A stretch of DNA of 64,000 nucleotides from Ponticaulis profundi. Lineage in GTDB: Bacteria; Pseudomonadota; Alphaproteobacteria; Caulobacterales; Hyphomonadaceae. This document shows positions 18,113 to 27,066 of the stretch, one piece after another. The stretch lies in assembly GCF_042659465.1 (NCBI RefSeq), contig NZ_JBHSSW010000066.1, positions 620,001 through 684,000 of the forward strand, given 5' to 3'. Positions within the stretch are counted from its first letter, which is position 1. Every line of letters begins with the position of its first letter. The notes under the pieces were generated by a model, which was given only the letters and a program-made list of their open reading frames with translations, made no database searches and had not been told where the DNA came from. The position numbers and the translations under genes were made by a program.

Positions 18113-19165
18113 TCAGTTGGCCGGAGCTGAAAGCGCCGCTTCAATCGCTTTCCATGACACAAATTTAAAGTTCTGGGTCAGCCCATCATCGCCATTTGAG
18201 TCGTCCTGAACCACCAAAATGCCGGTTGGCGATTCGGGCAGCACACCAACAGATGTCACTGTGAGGCCATCCGTGTGCGACACCCCATCGATCGTTTCAT
18301 CCAGCGTACCAGTGATCGCAAACGTGCCGACCCACCGGTTTGGTGCGCTTCGCTCATAGACGACATAACGATCACCTTCCTGAGCAGATACAACCAGATA
18401 CCCTGAATTTGTTGGCCCTCGCCAGATATCCATGCCCTCAACGTCTGCGACGAGACCTGTTGGTGAACCAACGCGATCTATTGCACGTCGGGAGAACTCC
18501 TGATGACGATCCAAGTCTATGCGCCAGACGCCGGTCGCTTCTTCGCCAACAAACAGCACATTCTGAAATTCATCATATGTGCACCCTTCAAGCTGACTCT
18601 CCAACTTAAGCGTGTTTTCTAACGTCGCCGCGTAAGCGCCGCCCTCGCTCGCCAAAGAGTAAATCTCGACCTGGCCTGTTTTGTAGGTGACAAAAACGCG
18701 ATAGCCACTTTCATCATATCCAGTGCACAGCCCATACGGCTCGATTGTTTCTACCGGAAAATCACCTGCATGCTCGACTGTGCCATCGGATGAGATTTCA
18801 AAAAGACTCACGCCATTGATTGTACGATTGGTTGCTGCGGCGAGGTCCACCGTCTGTTGGCCGAACATAACGCCCTGCCGCAAATCCACATTGTTCAATT
18901 CACCGATCGGAAGGAACTGCAGAACCTTTCCTGACAGATCGTAGACATAAACACCGGCCTGTTTGTCAGTGCCGAGAACACGACTCTCTTCCAGACTGTT
19001 CTCATTGATCCAGATTGCAGGATCATCGGCTGCATCGCCAGTAGACCCAACTGCGACCGTTTCTGCAAACGGTGCAACTTTCGGATACGCTTCATTCGGG
19101 TCAACACTTGCACAGGCGGCCGTGAAACTTAGAGCCAGCAGGCAAACACTCGTCTGAAAACGCAT
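18113..19165 (-). CDS. Beta-propeller 3-phytase, lipoprotein
   Basis: Phytases of this class release phosphate from phytate (myo-inositol hexakisphosphate) using calcium. 350 residues from the ATG at 19165: lipoprotein signal with lipobox (SFTAAC, Cys at about residue 18), then propeller blades with the family's ADDPAIWIN, GTDKQAGVYVYDL, NNVDLRQGV, EPYGLCTGYD, EGCTYDEF, VFVGEEATGVWRI, DVEGMDIW and VQDDSN blocks. The frame is open upstream of 19165, but only this ATG gives a signal peptide. Cell-surface or periplasmic location is expected. Isolated gene; possible supply of phosphate or inositol from the sea or from plant material is inference. Confidence 0.88.
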   Translation of the reverse strand: MRFQTSVCLLALSFTAACASVDPNEAYPKVAPFAETVAVGSTGDAADDPAIWINENSLEESRVLGTDKQAGVYVYDLSGKVLQFLPIGELNNVDLRQGVMFGQQTVDLAAATNRTINGVSLFEISSDGTVEHAGDFPVETIEPYGLCTGYDESGYRVFVTYKTGQVEIYSLASEGGAYAATLENTLKLESQLEGCTYDEFQNVLFVGEEATGVWRIDLDRHQEFSRRAIDRVGSPTGLVADVEGMDIWRGPTNSGYLVVSAQEGDRYVVYERSAPNRWVGTFAITGTLDETIDGVSHTDGLTVTSVGVLPESPTGILVVQDDSNGDDGLTQNFKFVSWKAIEAALSAPAN

Positions 19166-19287
19166 AATCTTATCCCGTATTAAATTGTGAGAGCCCGAAT
19201 CGTCACCTTCGGACCGGTCATTTCTGCAATTTTTGCGGTTATCAGGCCTTAATGACAAGCATGTCACAAAAATCAAATCCTGCGATT

Positions 19288-19467
19288 TTATTCGCGATCC
19301 TTGTCTGGAACCTCCTCAGCCGCATCAGCAGACTGGCCTGGAATCGCGTATCCATCCGAAAGCCATCGCGACAGATCCACGTCGGCGCAGCGTTTCGAGC
19401 AAAAGGGCTTATAGGCCGGATCAGACTTCTTCTTTTCGCAGATCGGGCAAAGTGATTTTGAGATCAT
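19288..19467 (-). CDS. yacG: DNA gyrase inhibitor YacG
   Basis: A 59-residue zinc-binding protein. The four zinc-ligand cysteines are seen in the pattern LCPICEKKKSD (C7, C10) and PFCSKRCADVDLSRWL (C23, C27), exactly the YacG arrangement. In E. coli YacG binds GyrB and inhibits supercoiling. The ATG at 19467 overlaps the stop of the RNase E/G gene (19464) by 4 bases, indicating coupling, and infA-maf-RNase-yacG is a conserved alphaproteobacterial order. The acidic tail (AAEEVPDKDRE) is usual for the family. Confidence 0.93.
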   Translation of the reverse strand: MISKSLCPICEKKKSDPAYKPFCSKRCADVDLSRWLSDGYAIPGQSADAAEEVPDKDRE

Positions 19468-20519
19468 TTCGTAATTATCTTATAAGTTTCAGCATTTAGC
19501 TCACTACGCTTTTCTACGGAAAAGCGGGAACCGTAGTTTTCTGACAGGGTAGAGATAACATCTATGTCGAGCGCTCGGAACGTCTCGTATAGCAATCCAC
19601 CGAGCCCGATTTCGAAGACATCCGTGCGGCACAAATGCGCACGGCGCGTCAAATCGACAAAGCAGGTTATCAGCCGTTCGCGGACTGTGTCCTGCTGCCG
19701 CTCTGCGCAAAACAGATCAGATAGCGGGCGGTATCGCCGACGCAAAGACACTTCAAGCAGCCCGAGCCGCGAAATCGGAAGCACTTCATTCCCCGAGCGA
19801 ACAGAAGATTGTAAAGCTGATTGAAACCTGGCCCGCAAAGCATCAGCCTTTTGACCTTTGGGCGCTCCCACCAGATCTACCACAATCAGCCCACCCGATC
19901 GTCGAAGCACGATCTGTCTGGCCAGCTCATCCAACGCATCAGCGTTGATCGAACCACCCGCCTTTTTCAGGTCACGACCATTGCTATCGACATCAACCGA
20001 CAAAAAAGCCCTCGTCTGCTCGAGGTGGATCGCCCCTCCCCCGCGAACAGTAATCGTTTCTGACAGCACTTCTTCAAGGGCAGAATCAATAATTGCGCAT
20101 TGCTCAGCAAACGGTCGTTCCGATAAGCGGACGTCGGCTTGTCCCAAGCTGCTGCACCACGTTTCAAAGTCATCGTTCTGAGTCAGGAGAGAGACTGGGT
20201 GTTCAGAGGGTTTTACTCGCGCTGATTTTTCCGCCCAAGACTCCGATACGATTTCGACATTTAATTTGGCACCTTCAGGAGGCGGTTTCCTGCCTTTCTG
20301 AAGATTGAAGTAACCCGTTTCTTCAGATGCAAATGCAACAAAGGCTGCGCTCTGAGCATAGTCGATCCGTGTCAAAATGCACGGATGCACTTCACCCCAC
20401 TTCACCCGAGCGTCGATCGACGGCGGGCGAAAAATATGAAGGGAAACGGGCCGCTCCTGATCATCTAAAGCAAGAAAACGCGTCTCTACGGGCGTCGTCT
20501 CTTTGATCAGCTCTAACAT
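19464..20519 (-). CDS. Ribonuclease E/G family protein (short form)
   Basis: 351 residues, shorter than full RNase G. An N-terminal S1-like region (VHPCILTRIDYAQSAAFVAF, 45-64) is followed by the catalytic DNase-I-like domain with the metal-ligand aspartates D176/D178 in FLSVDVDSN and D215 in GLIVVDLVGA. The zinc-link motif (CPxC) needed for tetramer assembly in RNase E is not seen, and the C-terminal RNA-degradosome scaffold is absent. It overlaps maf by 7 bases and yacG by 4 bases, so the four genes infA-maf-this-yacG form one operon. A role in rRNA or mRNA processing is expected. Confidence 0.9.
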   Translation of the reverse strand: MLELIKETTPVETRFLALDDQERPVSLHIFRPPSIDARVKWGEVHPCILTRIDYAQSAAFVAFASEETGYFNLQKGRKPPPEGAKLNVEIVSESWAEKSARVKPSEHPVSLLTQNDDFETWCSSLGQADVRLSERPFAEQCAIIDSALEEVLSETITVRGGGAIHLEQTRAFLSVDVDSNGRDLKKAGGSINADALDELARQIVLRRSGGLIVVDLVGAPKGQKADALRARFQSALQSSVRSGNEVLPISRLGLLEVSLRRRYRPLSDLFCAERQQDTVRERLITCFVDLTRRAHLCRTDVFEIGLGGLLYETFRALDIDVISTLSENYGSRFSVEKRSELNAETYKIITK

Positions 20520-21121
20520 TCAGAACAGAGCGGCACGGAATACCCTGCAGCCTGCAGGAGGTTACGTGTCTCAAAAACCGGCAACCCCACGACACCGGTG
20601 TAGGAGCCAGAGAGCGAAGCGACCAGTGAACCGGCAGCTCCCTGGATGCCATACCCCCCCGCCTTACCATGCCATTCACCGCTCTCGAGATATTGATGAA
20701 TTTCCTGGTCCGTCAGGCGCTTGAGTTTAACTCGTGTGGTTACAACGCGCACTTGTGCGTCCCGCTTCGCTGAAAGCACAGCAATAGCCGTCATCACGCG
20801 GTGTGCACGGCCGGAAAGCAGCTCGAGGCAATCTTGCGCCTCTTCGCGTGTCTCGGTCTTTGGTAAAATCCGGCGACCACAAGCAACAACCGTGTCGGCG
20901 GCAAGCACAACAGCATCCGGATATTTCGGGAAAATAGCCTGCGCTTTCTCAAACGCCAGCCTCAAAGCATAGGGACGTGGCAGCTCACTCATACGCGGCG
21001 TCTCATCTAGATCCGCCGGATATATTTCATCAGGAACGATACCCATCTGCCCCAGCAGGTCGCGGCGACGCGGCGACGCGCTTGCCAGGATCAGCCTGGG
21101 ACGATCGACAAGCCCAGCCAC
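20513..21121 (-). CDS. maf: Maf-type nucleoside triphosphate pyrophosphatase
   Basis: House-cleaning enzyme that hydrolyses non-canonical or excess NTPs (dTTP/UTP class probable) to NMP and pyrophosphate. 202 residues. Seen: LILASASPRRRDLLGQMG (residues 10-27), the catalytic ADTVVACG block, SGRAHRVMTAIAVL, and GKAGGYGIQGAAG with GVVGLP near the C-terminus. The start shares its base with the end of infA (21121), and the end overlaps the RNase E/G gene by 7 bases. Confidence 0.95.
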   Translation of the reverse strand: MAGLVDRPRLILASASPRRRDLLGQMGIVPDEIYPADLDETPRMSELPRPYALRLAFEKAQAIFPKYPDAVVLAADTVVACGRRILPKTETREEAQDCLELLSGRAHRVMTAIAVLSAKRDAQVRVVTTRVKLKRLTDQEIHQYLESGEWHGKAGGYGIQGAAGSLVASLSGSYTGVVGLPVFETRNLLQAAGYSVPLCSEC

Positions 21122-21339
21122 TATTTAAAGCGGTAGGTGATCCGCCCCTTTGTCAGATCATAAGGGGTCATTTCGACGAGCACTTTGTCACCAGTTAGCA
21201 CGCGAATGCGGTTCTTGCGCATTTTACCAGCCGTATGGGCAACAATTTCGTGATCATTTTCCAGTTTCACACGGAACGTTGCATTGGGAAGCAATTCCAC
21301 AATGGTCCCGTTGAATTCAAGCATTTCTTCTTTTGCCAT
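21121..21339 (-). CDS. infA: Translation initiation factor IF-1
   Basis: 72 residues, the universal length. The whole OB-fold sequence is typical (MAKEEMLEFNGTIVELLPN; KMRKNRIRVLTGDKV; EMTPYDLTKGRITYR). IF-1 sits in the ribosomal A site and assists IF-2 and IF-3. First gene of the infA-maf-RNase-yacG operon. The 147-base spacer before UPF0262 shows no low-molecular-weight phosphatase, which is present at this place in some relatives. Confidence 0.98.
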   Translation of the reverse strand: MAKEEMLEFNGTIVELLPNATFRVKLENDHEIVAHTAGKMRKNRIRVLTGDKVLVEMTPYDLTKGRITYRFK

Positions 21340-21486
21340 GCACTCCTCGTAGGCAAACTATGTTTCAAGTCGTGGGATATAGTGCCTTTTTGACGTCTCC
21401 GTCACCCACCAATACCACTTACCGACCATTTTCTTTGAATCTAGCGGTCTATTTGGCTGTTTTTTCGAAAATTACCAGCCCAGCAG

Positions 21487-21963
21487 CTACTGCCCCTTCG
21501 AAAGTAACGCACAGATCAGTGTGAAGAGCCGACGCGCGGTATCGAAATCCGTCTCGATTTTACCTTCCAGGCGAGTCGCCAGGAGTTCCGATCCTTCATT
21601 GTGAATACCGCGCCGAGCCATATCAATGGCTTCGATCTGGTGCGGCGTCGAATTACGGATGGCGTCGTAATAGCTATCGCAGATCATGAAATAGTCTTTG
21701 ACGATCCGCCGGAAAGGCGCCAGCGACAGAATAAAAGTATGGAGATGCTCGTCCTTCTCGTCACTGATCACCATGATCAGGCGGTTATCCTGACGAGATA
21801 GTTCCAGCTTATATGGGCCGTCAAACTCAGCACCAAGCGAAAAGGTATTGTGTTCGAGAAGATCAAAAATCGCGACTCGGCGCTCGTGCTCAGCATCAGG
21901 TCCTGAAGCACTGAGAGTCTGATTGTCGATATCGACGGAAAGAATCCGTTCCGAATCACTCAC
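21487..21963 (-). CDS. UPF0262 family protein
   Basis: 158 residues; the family is restricted largely to alphaproteobacteria and its function is unknown. Conserved blocks: HERRVAIFDLLEHNTF (26-41), SPFRRIVKDYFMICDSYYDAI-type segment at 80-101 (here LAPFRRIVKDYFMICDSYY), EAIDMARRGIHNEGSELL, and DTARRLFTLICAL. No signal peptide, so cytoplasmic. It overlaps hisD by 4 bases (ATGA). hisD-UPF0262 adjacency is conserved and suggests co-expression rather than a histidine role. Confidence 0.9.
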   Translation of the reverse strand: MSDSERILSVDIDNQTLSASGPDAEHERRVAIFDLLEHNTFSLGAEFDGPYKLELSRQDNRLIMVISDEKDEHLHTFILSLAPFRRIVKDYFMICDSYYDAIRNSTPHQIEAIDMARRGIHNEGSELLATRLEGKIETDFDTARRLFTLICALLSKGQ

Positions 21964-23264
21964 ACATCTGTTCCCTTTTCGAACCGGATGGAAACACTGC
22001 GCTTGTGTGCAGGCAAGTGTTCTGCCTCTGCTAATGCCATTGCAGCTTCAGCAAGATGACGAAAACCACCCGGCGTCGCAGACTGAACCGACATGCGTTT
22101 CATGAAATCGAAAAGCCCAAGACCGGATGAAAAACGCGCTGCGCCCGAGGTTGGCAATACGTGGTTCGAGCCCGTTACATAATCACCAAGCGCTTCAGGG
22201 GCCCATGCCCCTAGAAAAACAGCCCCCGCATGCTTCACCTTTGTAAGGTGCGTTTTCGGCTCTGCCACAGCGAGTTCGAGGTGTTCAGGCGCGATACGGT
22301 TCGAGATGTCACAAGCTTCTGACATGGAAGAGGCAATGATAATGGCGCCATGCTTGTTCCATGACTGTCGCGCAGTTTCTTCCGTTCCAAGCACGGCCAA
22401 CTGGCTTTTCACTTCCGCCTCAACCTCTTTCGCGTATCCCTCATCTAGAGAAATCAAAATCGATTGTGCTGAAGGGTCGTGCTCTGCCTGAGATAACAAA
22501 TCTGCAGCAATCCAGCTCGCCTCTACGCTGCCGTCTGCAATGATGCAGACTTCCGATGGACCTGCGATGGTATCTATGCCGACCGTACCAAAAACCTGAC
22601 GTTTGGCTTCCGCTACATAGGCATTGCCAGGCCCCACAATCTTGTCCACCGGCGCAAGGTCCCCAGCACCATAAGCCAGCGCAGCGACTGCCTGCGCGCC
22701 ACCAATCGGATAGAATTCCTGTACGCCCGCTTTCAATGCAGCGTAAGCCACGGCAGGGCTCATCACACCGTCAGGTGTCGGCGCAACCATAACGATGCGC
22801 TCAACACCCGCGACCTTCGCAGGAACCATATTCATCAGGACAGAACTTGGGTAATTTGCTCGCCCACCAGGCACATACACGCCAACGGATGATAACGGCG
22901 TCCAACGCCACCCCAAAGTCATGCCATGCCCATCCTCAAAGGAATGGTCAGGAGGGTTTTGAGCCGCATGATACGCCTCAATACGGTCATGCGCGAAGTC
23001 GACCGCGCGTCGCACATCTTCTGGACAGTCTTTCGCCAGCCTTTCCAGCGACATGCTATCGTTTTTCAGGGAAATCGCGTCGATCTCGAAACGATCAAAC
23101 TTTTGCGTATAGCTCGCGACCGCCTGCCCGCCCGTCTCACGGACATCATCAATGATCGCCCGAACAGCCGAAGCCGTATCAGCAGCATCGCCGCGCGGCT
23201 CTTTGAGAAAAGCTGAGAAGTCTGCGCTGAAATCCTGTGAGCTTGTCGTAAACCAACGTGCCAC
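21960..23264 (-). CDS. hisD: Histidinol dehydrogenase
   Basis: Zinc enzyme that makes the last two oxidations to histidine. 434 residues from the GTG at 23264. Seen: GVYVPGGRANYPSSVLMN, the NAD block GPGNAYVAEAKRQVFG, GPSEVCIIADGS, the catalytic EHDPSAQ and APEHLEL, and SGLGLFDFMKR. The frame stays open up to an ATG at 23333, but that start would overlap DUF2948 by 65 bases and adds a non-family leader; the GTG lies 5 bases after the DUF2948 stop. Coupled on both sides in the murA-DUF2948-hisD-UPF0262 run. Confidence 0.95.
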   Translation of the reverse strand: MARWFTTSSQDFSADFSAFLKEPRGDAADTASAVRAIIDDVRETGGQAVASYTQKFDRFEIDAISLKNDSMSLERLAKDCPEDVRRAVDFAHDRIEAYHAAQNPPDHSFEDGHGMTLGWRWTPLSSVGVYVPGGRANYPSSVLMNMVPAKVAGVERIVMVAPTPDGVMSPAVAYAALKAGVQEFYPIGGAQAVAALAYGAGDLAPVDKIVGPGNAYVAEAKRQVFGTVGIDTIAGPSEVCIIADGSVEASWIAADLLSQAEHDPSAQSILISLDEGYAKEVEAEVKSQLAVLGTEETARQSWNKHGAIIIASSMSEACDISNRIAPEHLELAVAEPKTHLTKVKHAGAVFLGAWAPEALGDYVTGSNHVLPTSGAARFSSGLGLFDFMKRMSVQSATPGGFRHLAEAAMALAEAEHLPAHKRSVSIRFEKGTDV

Positions 23265-23268
23265 GAAA

Positions 23269-23712
23269 CTAGTCCTTGTGTTCCGGTCTGTTGCGGGTCG
23301 GCCATGGCTGGCTGATATCCAGCAATGTCGCATCCAGACATTCCGCCGAAATTAGCAACTCCCCATCCCCAGCAAACATGAGACGGATTTTGCCGCCCGG
23401 TGGCTCATCATCCGCAATCCATTCAACCGATAAAAGTGAAAGCACGAGGTCTTCATGTTTTGGTGGCAGTCCGCGGGATTTGACACTGGAGACGCTATCA
23501 AATGACAGCACGGAGCGTACGCGCTCCCCCTTCGAAGAGACATCACGCTTCATTTCCCAACGAAAGCGATTGAACTCGAGATGAAATCGGTGACGTTTCG
23601 CTTCGAAAACCAGATCGATTGGTTTACAAACACCATCCTGAACGGCGGCCGATATGACACTCAGATCTTCCTGATCCACAGCCAGAAGCCGAAGTCCCAT
23701 CGTTTCGCTCAC
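23269..23712 (-). CDS. DUF2948 family protein
   Basis: 147 residues, no signal peptide. Family marks: LLAVDQEDLSVISAAVQD (about 9-26), a basic patch with RFRWE (about 49-53), VLSFDSV, and a C-terminal block rich in glycine and acidic residues (RLMFAGDGELLISAECLDA). The family is almost always next to hisD and murA in alphaproteobacteria, and its function is unknown. It lies 35 bases downstream of murA and 5 bases upstream of hisD. Confidence 0.88.
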   Translation of the reverse strand: MSETMGLRLLAVDQEDLSVISAAVQDGVCKPIDLVFEAKRHRFHLEFNRFRWEMKRDVSSKGERVRSVLSFDSVSSVKSRGLPPKHEDLVLSLLSVEWIADDEPPGGKIRLMFAGDGELLISAECLDATLLDISQPWPTRNRPEHKD

Positions 23713-23747
23713 TTTTACGCCTCCAATCGCATTGCCAATACGCGTTT

Positions 23748-25028
23748 CTAGACTGCTTCTGCCGTCTCGCTCTCACGAACAACATCCGCACCACACGCAT
23801 TTAGCTTCGCTTCGAGATTTTCAAAGCCCCGATCCAGATGATAGATGCGATTTACCTGAGTTTCGCCCTGCGCGACCAGGCCCGCGATCACCAGGCTCAC
23901 CGATGCCCGAAGATCAGTCGCCATAACCGGAGCGCCCTTGAGCTGCCCTACACCCGTCACAACAGCCTTGTTGCCCTGCACATCAATGTGGGCACCCAGA
24001 CGATTGAGTTCAGGCGCGTGCATGAACCGGTTCTCAAAGATATTTTCCGTAAAATGGCTGACACCGTCTGCCGTTGTCATGAGCGCCATAAACTGGGCCT
24101 GAAGATCTGTAGCAAAGCCAGGGTGTGGCTGAACATCGACGTCGACCGCCTTCAGACGCTTGCCATTGCGAGAAACACGAATACCGCCCTCGACTTCTTC
24201 AACCGTCACGCCCGCTGCGCGCAGATGCTCGATCAATGCCGTCATCTCATGCGCTGGCGCGCGCTCCAGAAAAACATCTCCACCGGTTGCAGCAACAGCA
24301 ATGGCGTAAGTACCAGCCTCAATACGGTCTGCCATAACCTGATGACTGATACCGCTTAATCGCTCCACGCCCTCAATCGTAATTGTCGAAGTGCCAGCGC
24401 CTTCAATTTTCGCCCCCATACCTGTCAGCATGGCCGCAATATCGACAATCTCAGGCTCACGCGCCGCATTCTTGATGCGTGTCGTCCCTTTTGCCAGGGT
24501 CGCTGCCAGCATGGTATGCTCGGTCGCACCTACCGACGGAAATGGCAGCTCAATGTCAGCGCCTTTCAACCCGCGGATCGCAGCGGCTTTGACATAACCC
24601 TGTTCTATGACGATATCAGCGCCCATCTTCTCGAAGGCATCCAGGTGAAAATTTACCGGCCGCGCGCCAATTGCGCATCCACCGGGCAACGACACCGTCG
24701 CATGACCAATACGTGCCAGAAGTGGTCCAAGGACATTGAAGGTCGCACGCATTTTGCGAACAAGGTCATATGGCGCAATTGTCGAGGTAATGCTTGCCGC
24801 GTTCAATCGACAAACCGAATGGTTTTGCGGCCAGTAGACATCCACACCGAGTGTCGAAAGCAGCCGCGACATAAAACGGGAATCAGCAAGGTTGGGCATA
24901 TTCAGCAGCTCAACCGGTTCATCCGTCAAAAGCGCAGCCGCCATTAGCTTCAGCGCTGAGTTCTTTGCCCCCGAGATCGGGATCGTTCCATTGAGCGGTT
25001 TGCTGCCACGTATAATTAAACTGTCCAT
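23748..25028 (-). CDS. murA: UDP-N-acetylglucosamine 1-carboxyvinyltransferase
   Basis: First committed step of peptidoglycan synthesis: enolpyruvyl transfer from PEP to UDP-GlcNAc. 426 residues. The catalytic cysteine is C118 in SLPGGCAIGARPV, so the enzyme should be sensitive to fosfomycin. Other marks: GSKPLNGTIPISGAKNSALKLMAA at the N-terminus, VRKMRATFNVLGPLLAR, and HPGFATDLQAQFMALM. It leads a conserved run with DUF2948 and hisD, and a 49-residue basic protein is encoded 73 bases upstream. Confidence 0.97.
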   Translation of the reverse strand: MDSLIIRGSKPLNGTIPISGAKNSALKLMAAALLTDEPVELLNMPNLADSRFMSRLLSTLGVDVYWPQNHSVCRLNAASITSTIAPYDLVRKMRATFNVLGPLLARIGHATVSLPGGCAIGARPVNFHLDAFEKMGADIVIEQGYVKAAAIRGLKGADIELPFPSVGATEHTMLAATLAKGTTRIKNAAREPEIVDIAAMLTGMGAKIEGAGTSTITIEGVERLSGISHQVMADRIEAGTYAIAVAATGGDVFLERAPAHEMTALIEHLRAAGVTVEEVEGGIRVSRNGKRLKAVDVDVQPHPGFATDLQAQFMALMTTADGVSHFTENIFENRFMHAPELNRLGAHIDVQGNKAVVTGVGQLKGAPVMATDLRASVSLVIAGLVAQGETQVNRIYHLDRGFENLEAKLNACGADVVRESETAEAV

Positions 25029-25100
25029 GAGCCACGCTTGGCACTGAATCGACGCAAGGGAAAGGCATTATTTCGGCAAACCGAAAGCAAAACCGGGCGA

Positions 25101-25250
25101 TTACGTGTCACCACCTTCATCCTTTTTCGCGGTTTGGCGACGCGATGCCGCTTTCCGACGCCTCAGGTTCGCACGCAATGCAGACTTGAGGCGATCCTCA
25201 CGACTTTCGGAACCGGCTTTCTGTGGATTTTTACCCTCTTTTTCTGACAT
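25101..25250 (-). CDS. Small basic protein of the alphaproteobacterial murA neighbourhood
   Basis: A 49-residue protein, about one third Arg/Lys, with the core REDRLKSALRANLRRRKAA (about 17-35) that is typical of short proteins found next to murA in alphaproteobacteria. It has no hydrophobic segment and probably forms one amphipathic helix. The ATG at 25250 starts MSEKEGKNPQKAG; the stop is at 25101. Function unknown. Same strand as murA, so probably co-transcribed with it. Confidence 0.75.
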   Translation of the reverse strand: MSEKEGKNPQKAGSESREDRLKSALRANLRRRKAASRRQTAKKDEGGDT

Positions 25251-25325
25251 TCTTCAGGGCTCTTTGTTCTTTGGGGTTTTCAATTCAATTGCTTTGAGGT
25301 AACGAGCGCGCTCTGCGATTTCAAT

Positions 25326-25400
25326 GCCGCGGTAGCTCAGTGGTAGAGCGCACCCTTGGTAAGGGTGAGGCCGAGAGTTCAATTCTCTCTCGCGGCACCA
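25326..25400 (+). tRNA. tRNA-Thr (GGT anticodon)
   Basis: Complete cloverleaf of 75 bases including an encoded CCA. The acceptor stem GCCGCGG pairs with TCGCGGC (one G-U), the D arm contains AGCTCAGTGGTAGAGC, the anticodon stem CACCC/GGGTG encloses TTGGTAA giving anticodon GGT, and the T arm is GAGAGTTCAATTCTCTC. Reads threonine ACC/ACU codons. It lies on the plus strand between the murA block and the accessory region, where islands often begin. Confidence 0.96.
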
Positions 25401-25539
25401 GATTTCCTCCTGATATATCGTTCAGATTCTCTTTCGCCGATCGATCCACCAAACGCAAAAGCAAATTCGTGCGTTTATTTGGCGCTCATCATGCAACATG
25501 CCTGGACATCCATCGCAAGTGCCTGACGGTGAATAGCAG

Positions 25540-25570
25540 ACAGCCCTCTGAAGTATTCCAGAGGGCTGCC
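25540..25570 (-). terminator. Hairpin downstream of the MFS gene
   Basis: A 10-base inverted repeat CAGCCCTCTG (25541-25550) with CAGAGGGCTG (25559-25568), loop of eight. It sits about 30 bases after the MFS stop (25599). Neither strand has a real T-run after the stem, so termination is likely but not certain. Confidence 0.45.
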
Positions 25571-25598
25571 AAGTTGCTTCGTATAAAGTTTAGTCGAG

Positions 25599-26963
25599 CT
25601 ATTTCTGTCCCGGTATCCGCATGAAATAAATCAGGCAGGCACACACCAACGAGATCGACAGAGGCACAATCGCAATCAGCGTATAGAGCGCATTCACAAC
25701 GCTCTCAGGCTGTTGCACAGCGCCACCTGCACCGGTTCCTCGGATATACCCCGTCAGTCCCAGAACGATGCCTGTGAGGCTCGTACCGATCGCGTAGGCA
25801 AATTTCTCGACCAGTGTGTAGACCGCAGACAGAACACCTTCACGGCGTATCCCAGTCAGCTTGTAGTCATAAGCCATTACGTCCGGCAAAAGTGACTGAC
25901 CAACCATCAGGCCGCCACCACCAATAATGCCCGCTGCCGCCGCGCGCGCCAGAACGTATGCATAAGGATCGCCCGACTGAGCAAATGCCCAGGTCACAGC
26001 CACCAGAGACGATACGAGCGTGGTTGTGATGAAAAGATATCGCTTGCCAATGCGCTTGGCGATCATCAGCCAGACCGGCTGTGAGATGATCATGCCTACG
26101 TAGAACACCAGGAAGTAATAACCGAGCTGAGCGGAGTCTAGCGCAAGCACCTGACCAAAAAGAAATGGCATCACGGCTTGTGTCACAGCCATTGCCATCA
26201 GGGATATCAGTTTCACTGACACAAGGATCATGAACGGCTTGTTCTTCCAGGCCGCTTTGATCATGCCAACAAAGTTCAGAGACAGCTGCGTATCCTGATA
26301 GTGGAAAGGCGCATTCTTGGTCGCAAAGAAGCAGGCAAGACCACCACCGACAGCCAGCGCTGCCAGCATGCCGCTGAAGATCGAATATCCGGTGCTGCTG
26401 TTCGAATACATTTGCAACACGACCGGTCCGACGAACGTCGCAATCAAGCTGGCAAGTGCGACGGCCAGAACGCGGTATGAGATCAATCGACTGCGTTCAT
26501 TGTGGTCATTGGTCATTTCGGCCGGCATCGCCATATAGGGCACACCGAACAAGCCGTAAGCCGTTGCGTAGACGATCAATGCAATACCAGCGAGAACCGT
26601 TGCCGTTGTCGGGTTCAGTCCTGTGGGAATATTGAACAGGCAAATCGCAGAAATGGCGAGCAGAACGCAGCCATAAAGAATGAACGGACGCCGACGGCCC
26701 ATCTTGCTTTTGCTGCGGTCACTAATGGTCCCGATGATCGGATCCGTAAAGGCGTCATAGAGTTTCGAAAACGCCATCAGCGAACCAGCGACCGCTGCAC
26801 CAATGCCAACGAAATCGACCAGATACCGCAGCAAAAGCACATTCACTGCATTATACATGGCTGCAACGCCGAGCGTCCCCATCCCCCAACCGAACGCTGT
26901 CCAGAAAGAAAGCCGCCCGTATGTGCTTTCTGTCGTTTCGTCAGATGATACTGTTGTTGTCAT
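25599..26963 (-). CDS. MFS transporter, glycoside-pentoside-hexuronide (GPH) type
   Basis: 454 residues, 12 predicted membrane segments. The GPH-family marks are seen: GWGMGTLG in helix 1, and the loop after helix 2-3 DAFTDPIIGTISDRSKSKMGRRRPFILYG (about 70-98), the equivalent of the DP-x-x-G-x-x-D-R-T cation-symport motif. Members import glycosides, pentosides or hexuronides with sodium or protons; some take up other small molecules. It opens the accessory region and stands as its own unit, with a hairpin after it. The substrate cannot be told from sequence. Confidence 0.88.
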   Translation of the reverse strand: MTTTVSSDETTESTYGRLSFWTAFGWGMGTLGVAAMYNAVNVLLLRYLVDFVGIGAAVAGSLMAFSKLYDAFTDPIIGTISDRSKSKMGRRRPFILYGCVLLAISAICLFNIPTGLNPTTATVLAGIALIVYATAYGLFGVPYMAMPAEMTNDHNERSRLISYRVLAVALASLIATFVGPVVLQMYSNSSTGYSIFSGMLAALAVGGGLACFFATKNAPFHYQDTQLSLNFVGMIKAAWKNKPFMILVSVKLISLMAMAVTQAVMPFLFGQVLALDSAQLGYYFLVFYVGMIISQPVWLMIAKRIGKRYLFITTTLVSSLVAVTWAFAQSGDPYAYVLARAAAAGIIGGGGLMVGQSLLPDVMAYDYKLTGIRREGVLSAVYTLVEKFAYAIGTSLTGIVLGLTGYIRGTGAGGAVQQPESVVNALYTLIAIVPLSISLVCACLIYFMRIPGQK

Positions 26964-27066
26964 ACCGTACTCCCCCGATGGCGGCAGCCGATGCAGATAA
27001 CGCTCTCACATCCCATCCGTCCGCGCTGATAGTCCGACCGGCGCTCATCAGCACCGGCAGATGCGA

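Noticed and set aside
25326..25400. tRNA-Thr as integration site of the accessory region
   Set aside because: No integrase and no repeat of the 3' tRNA end at the other edge (43-46 kb) was seen, so the claim of an integrated island is not supported.
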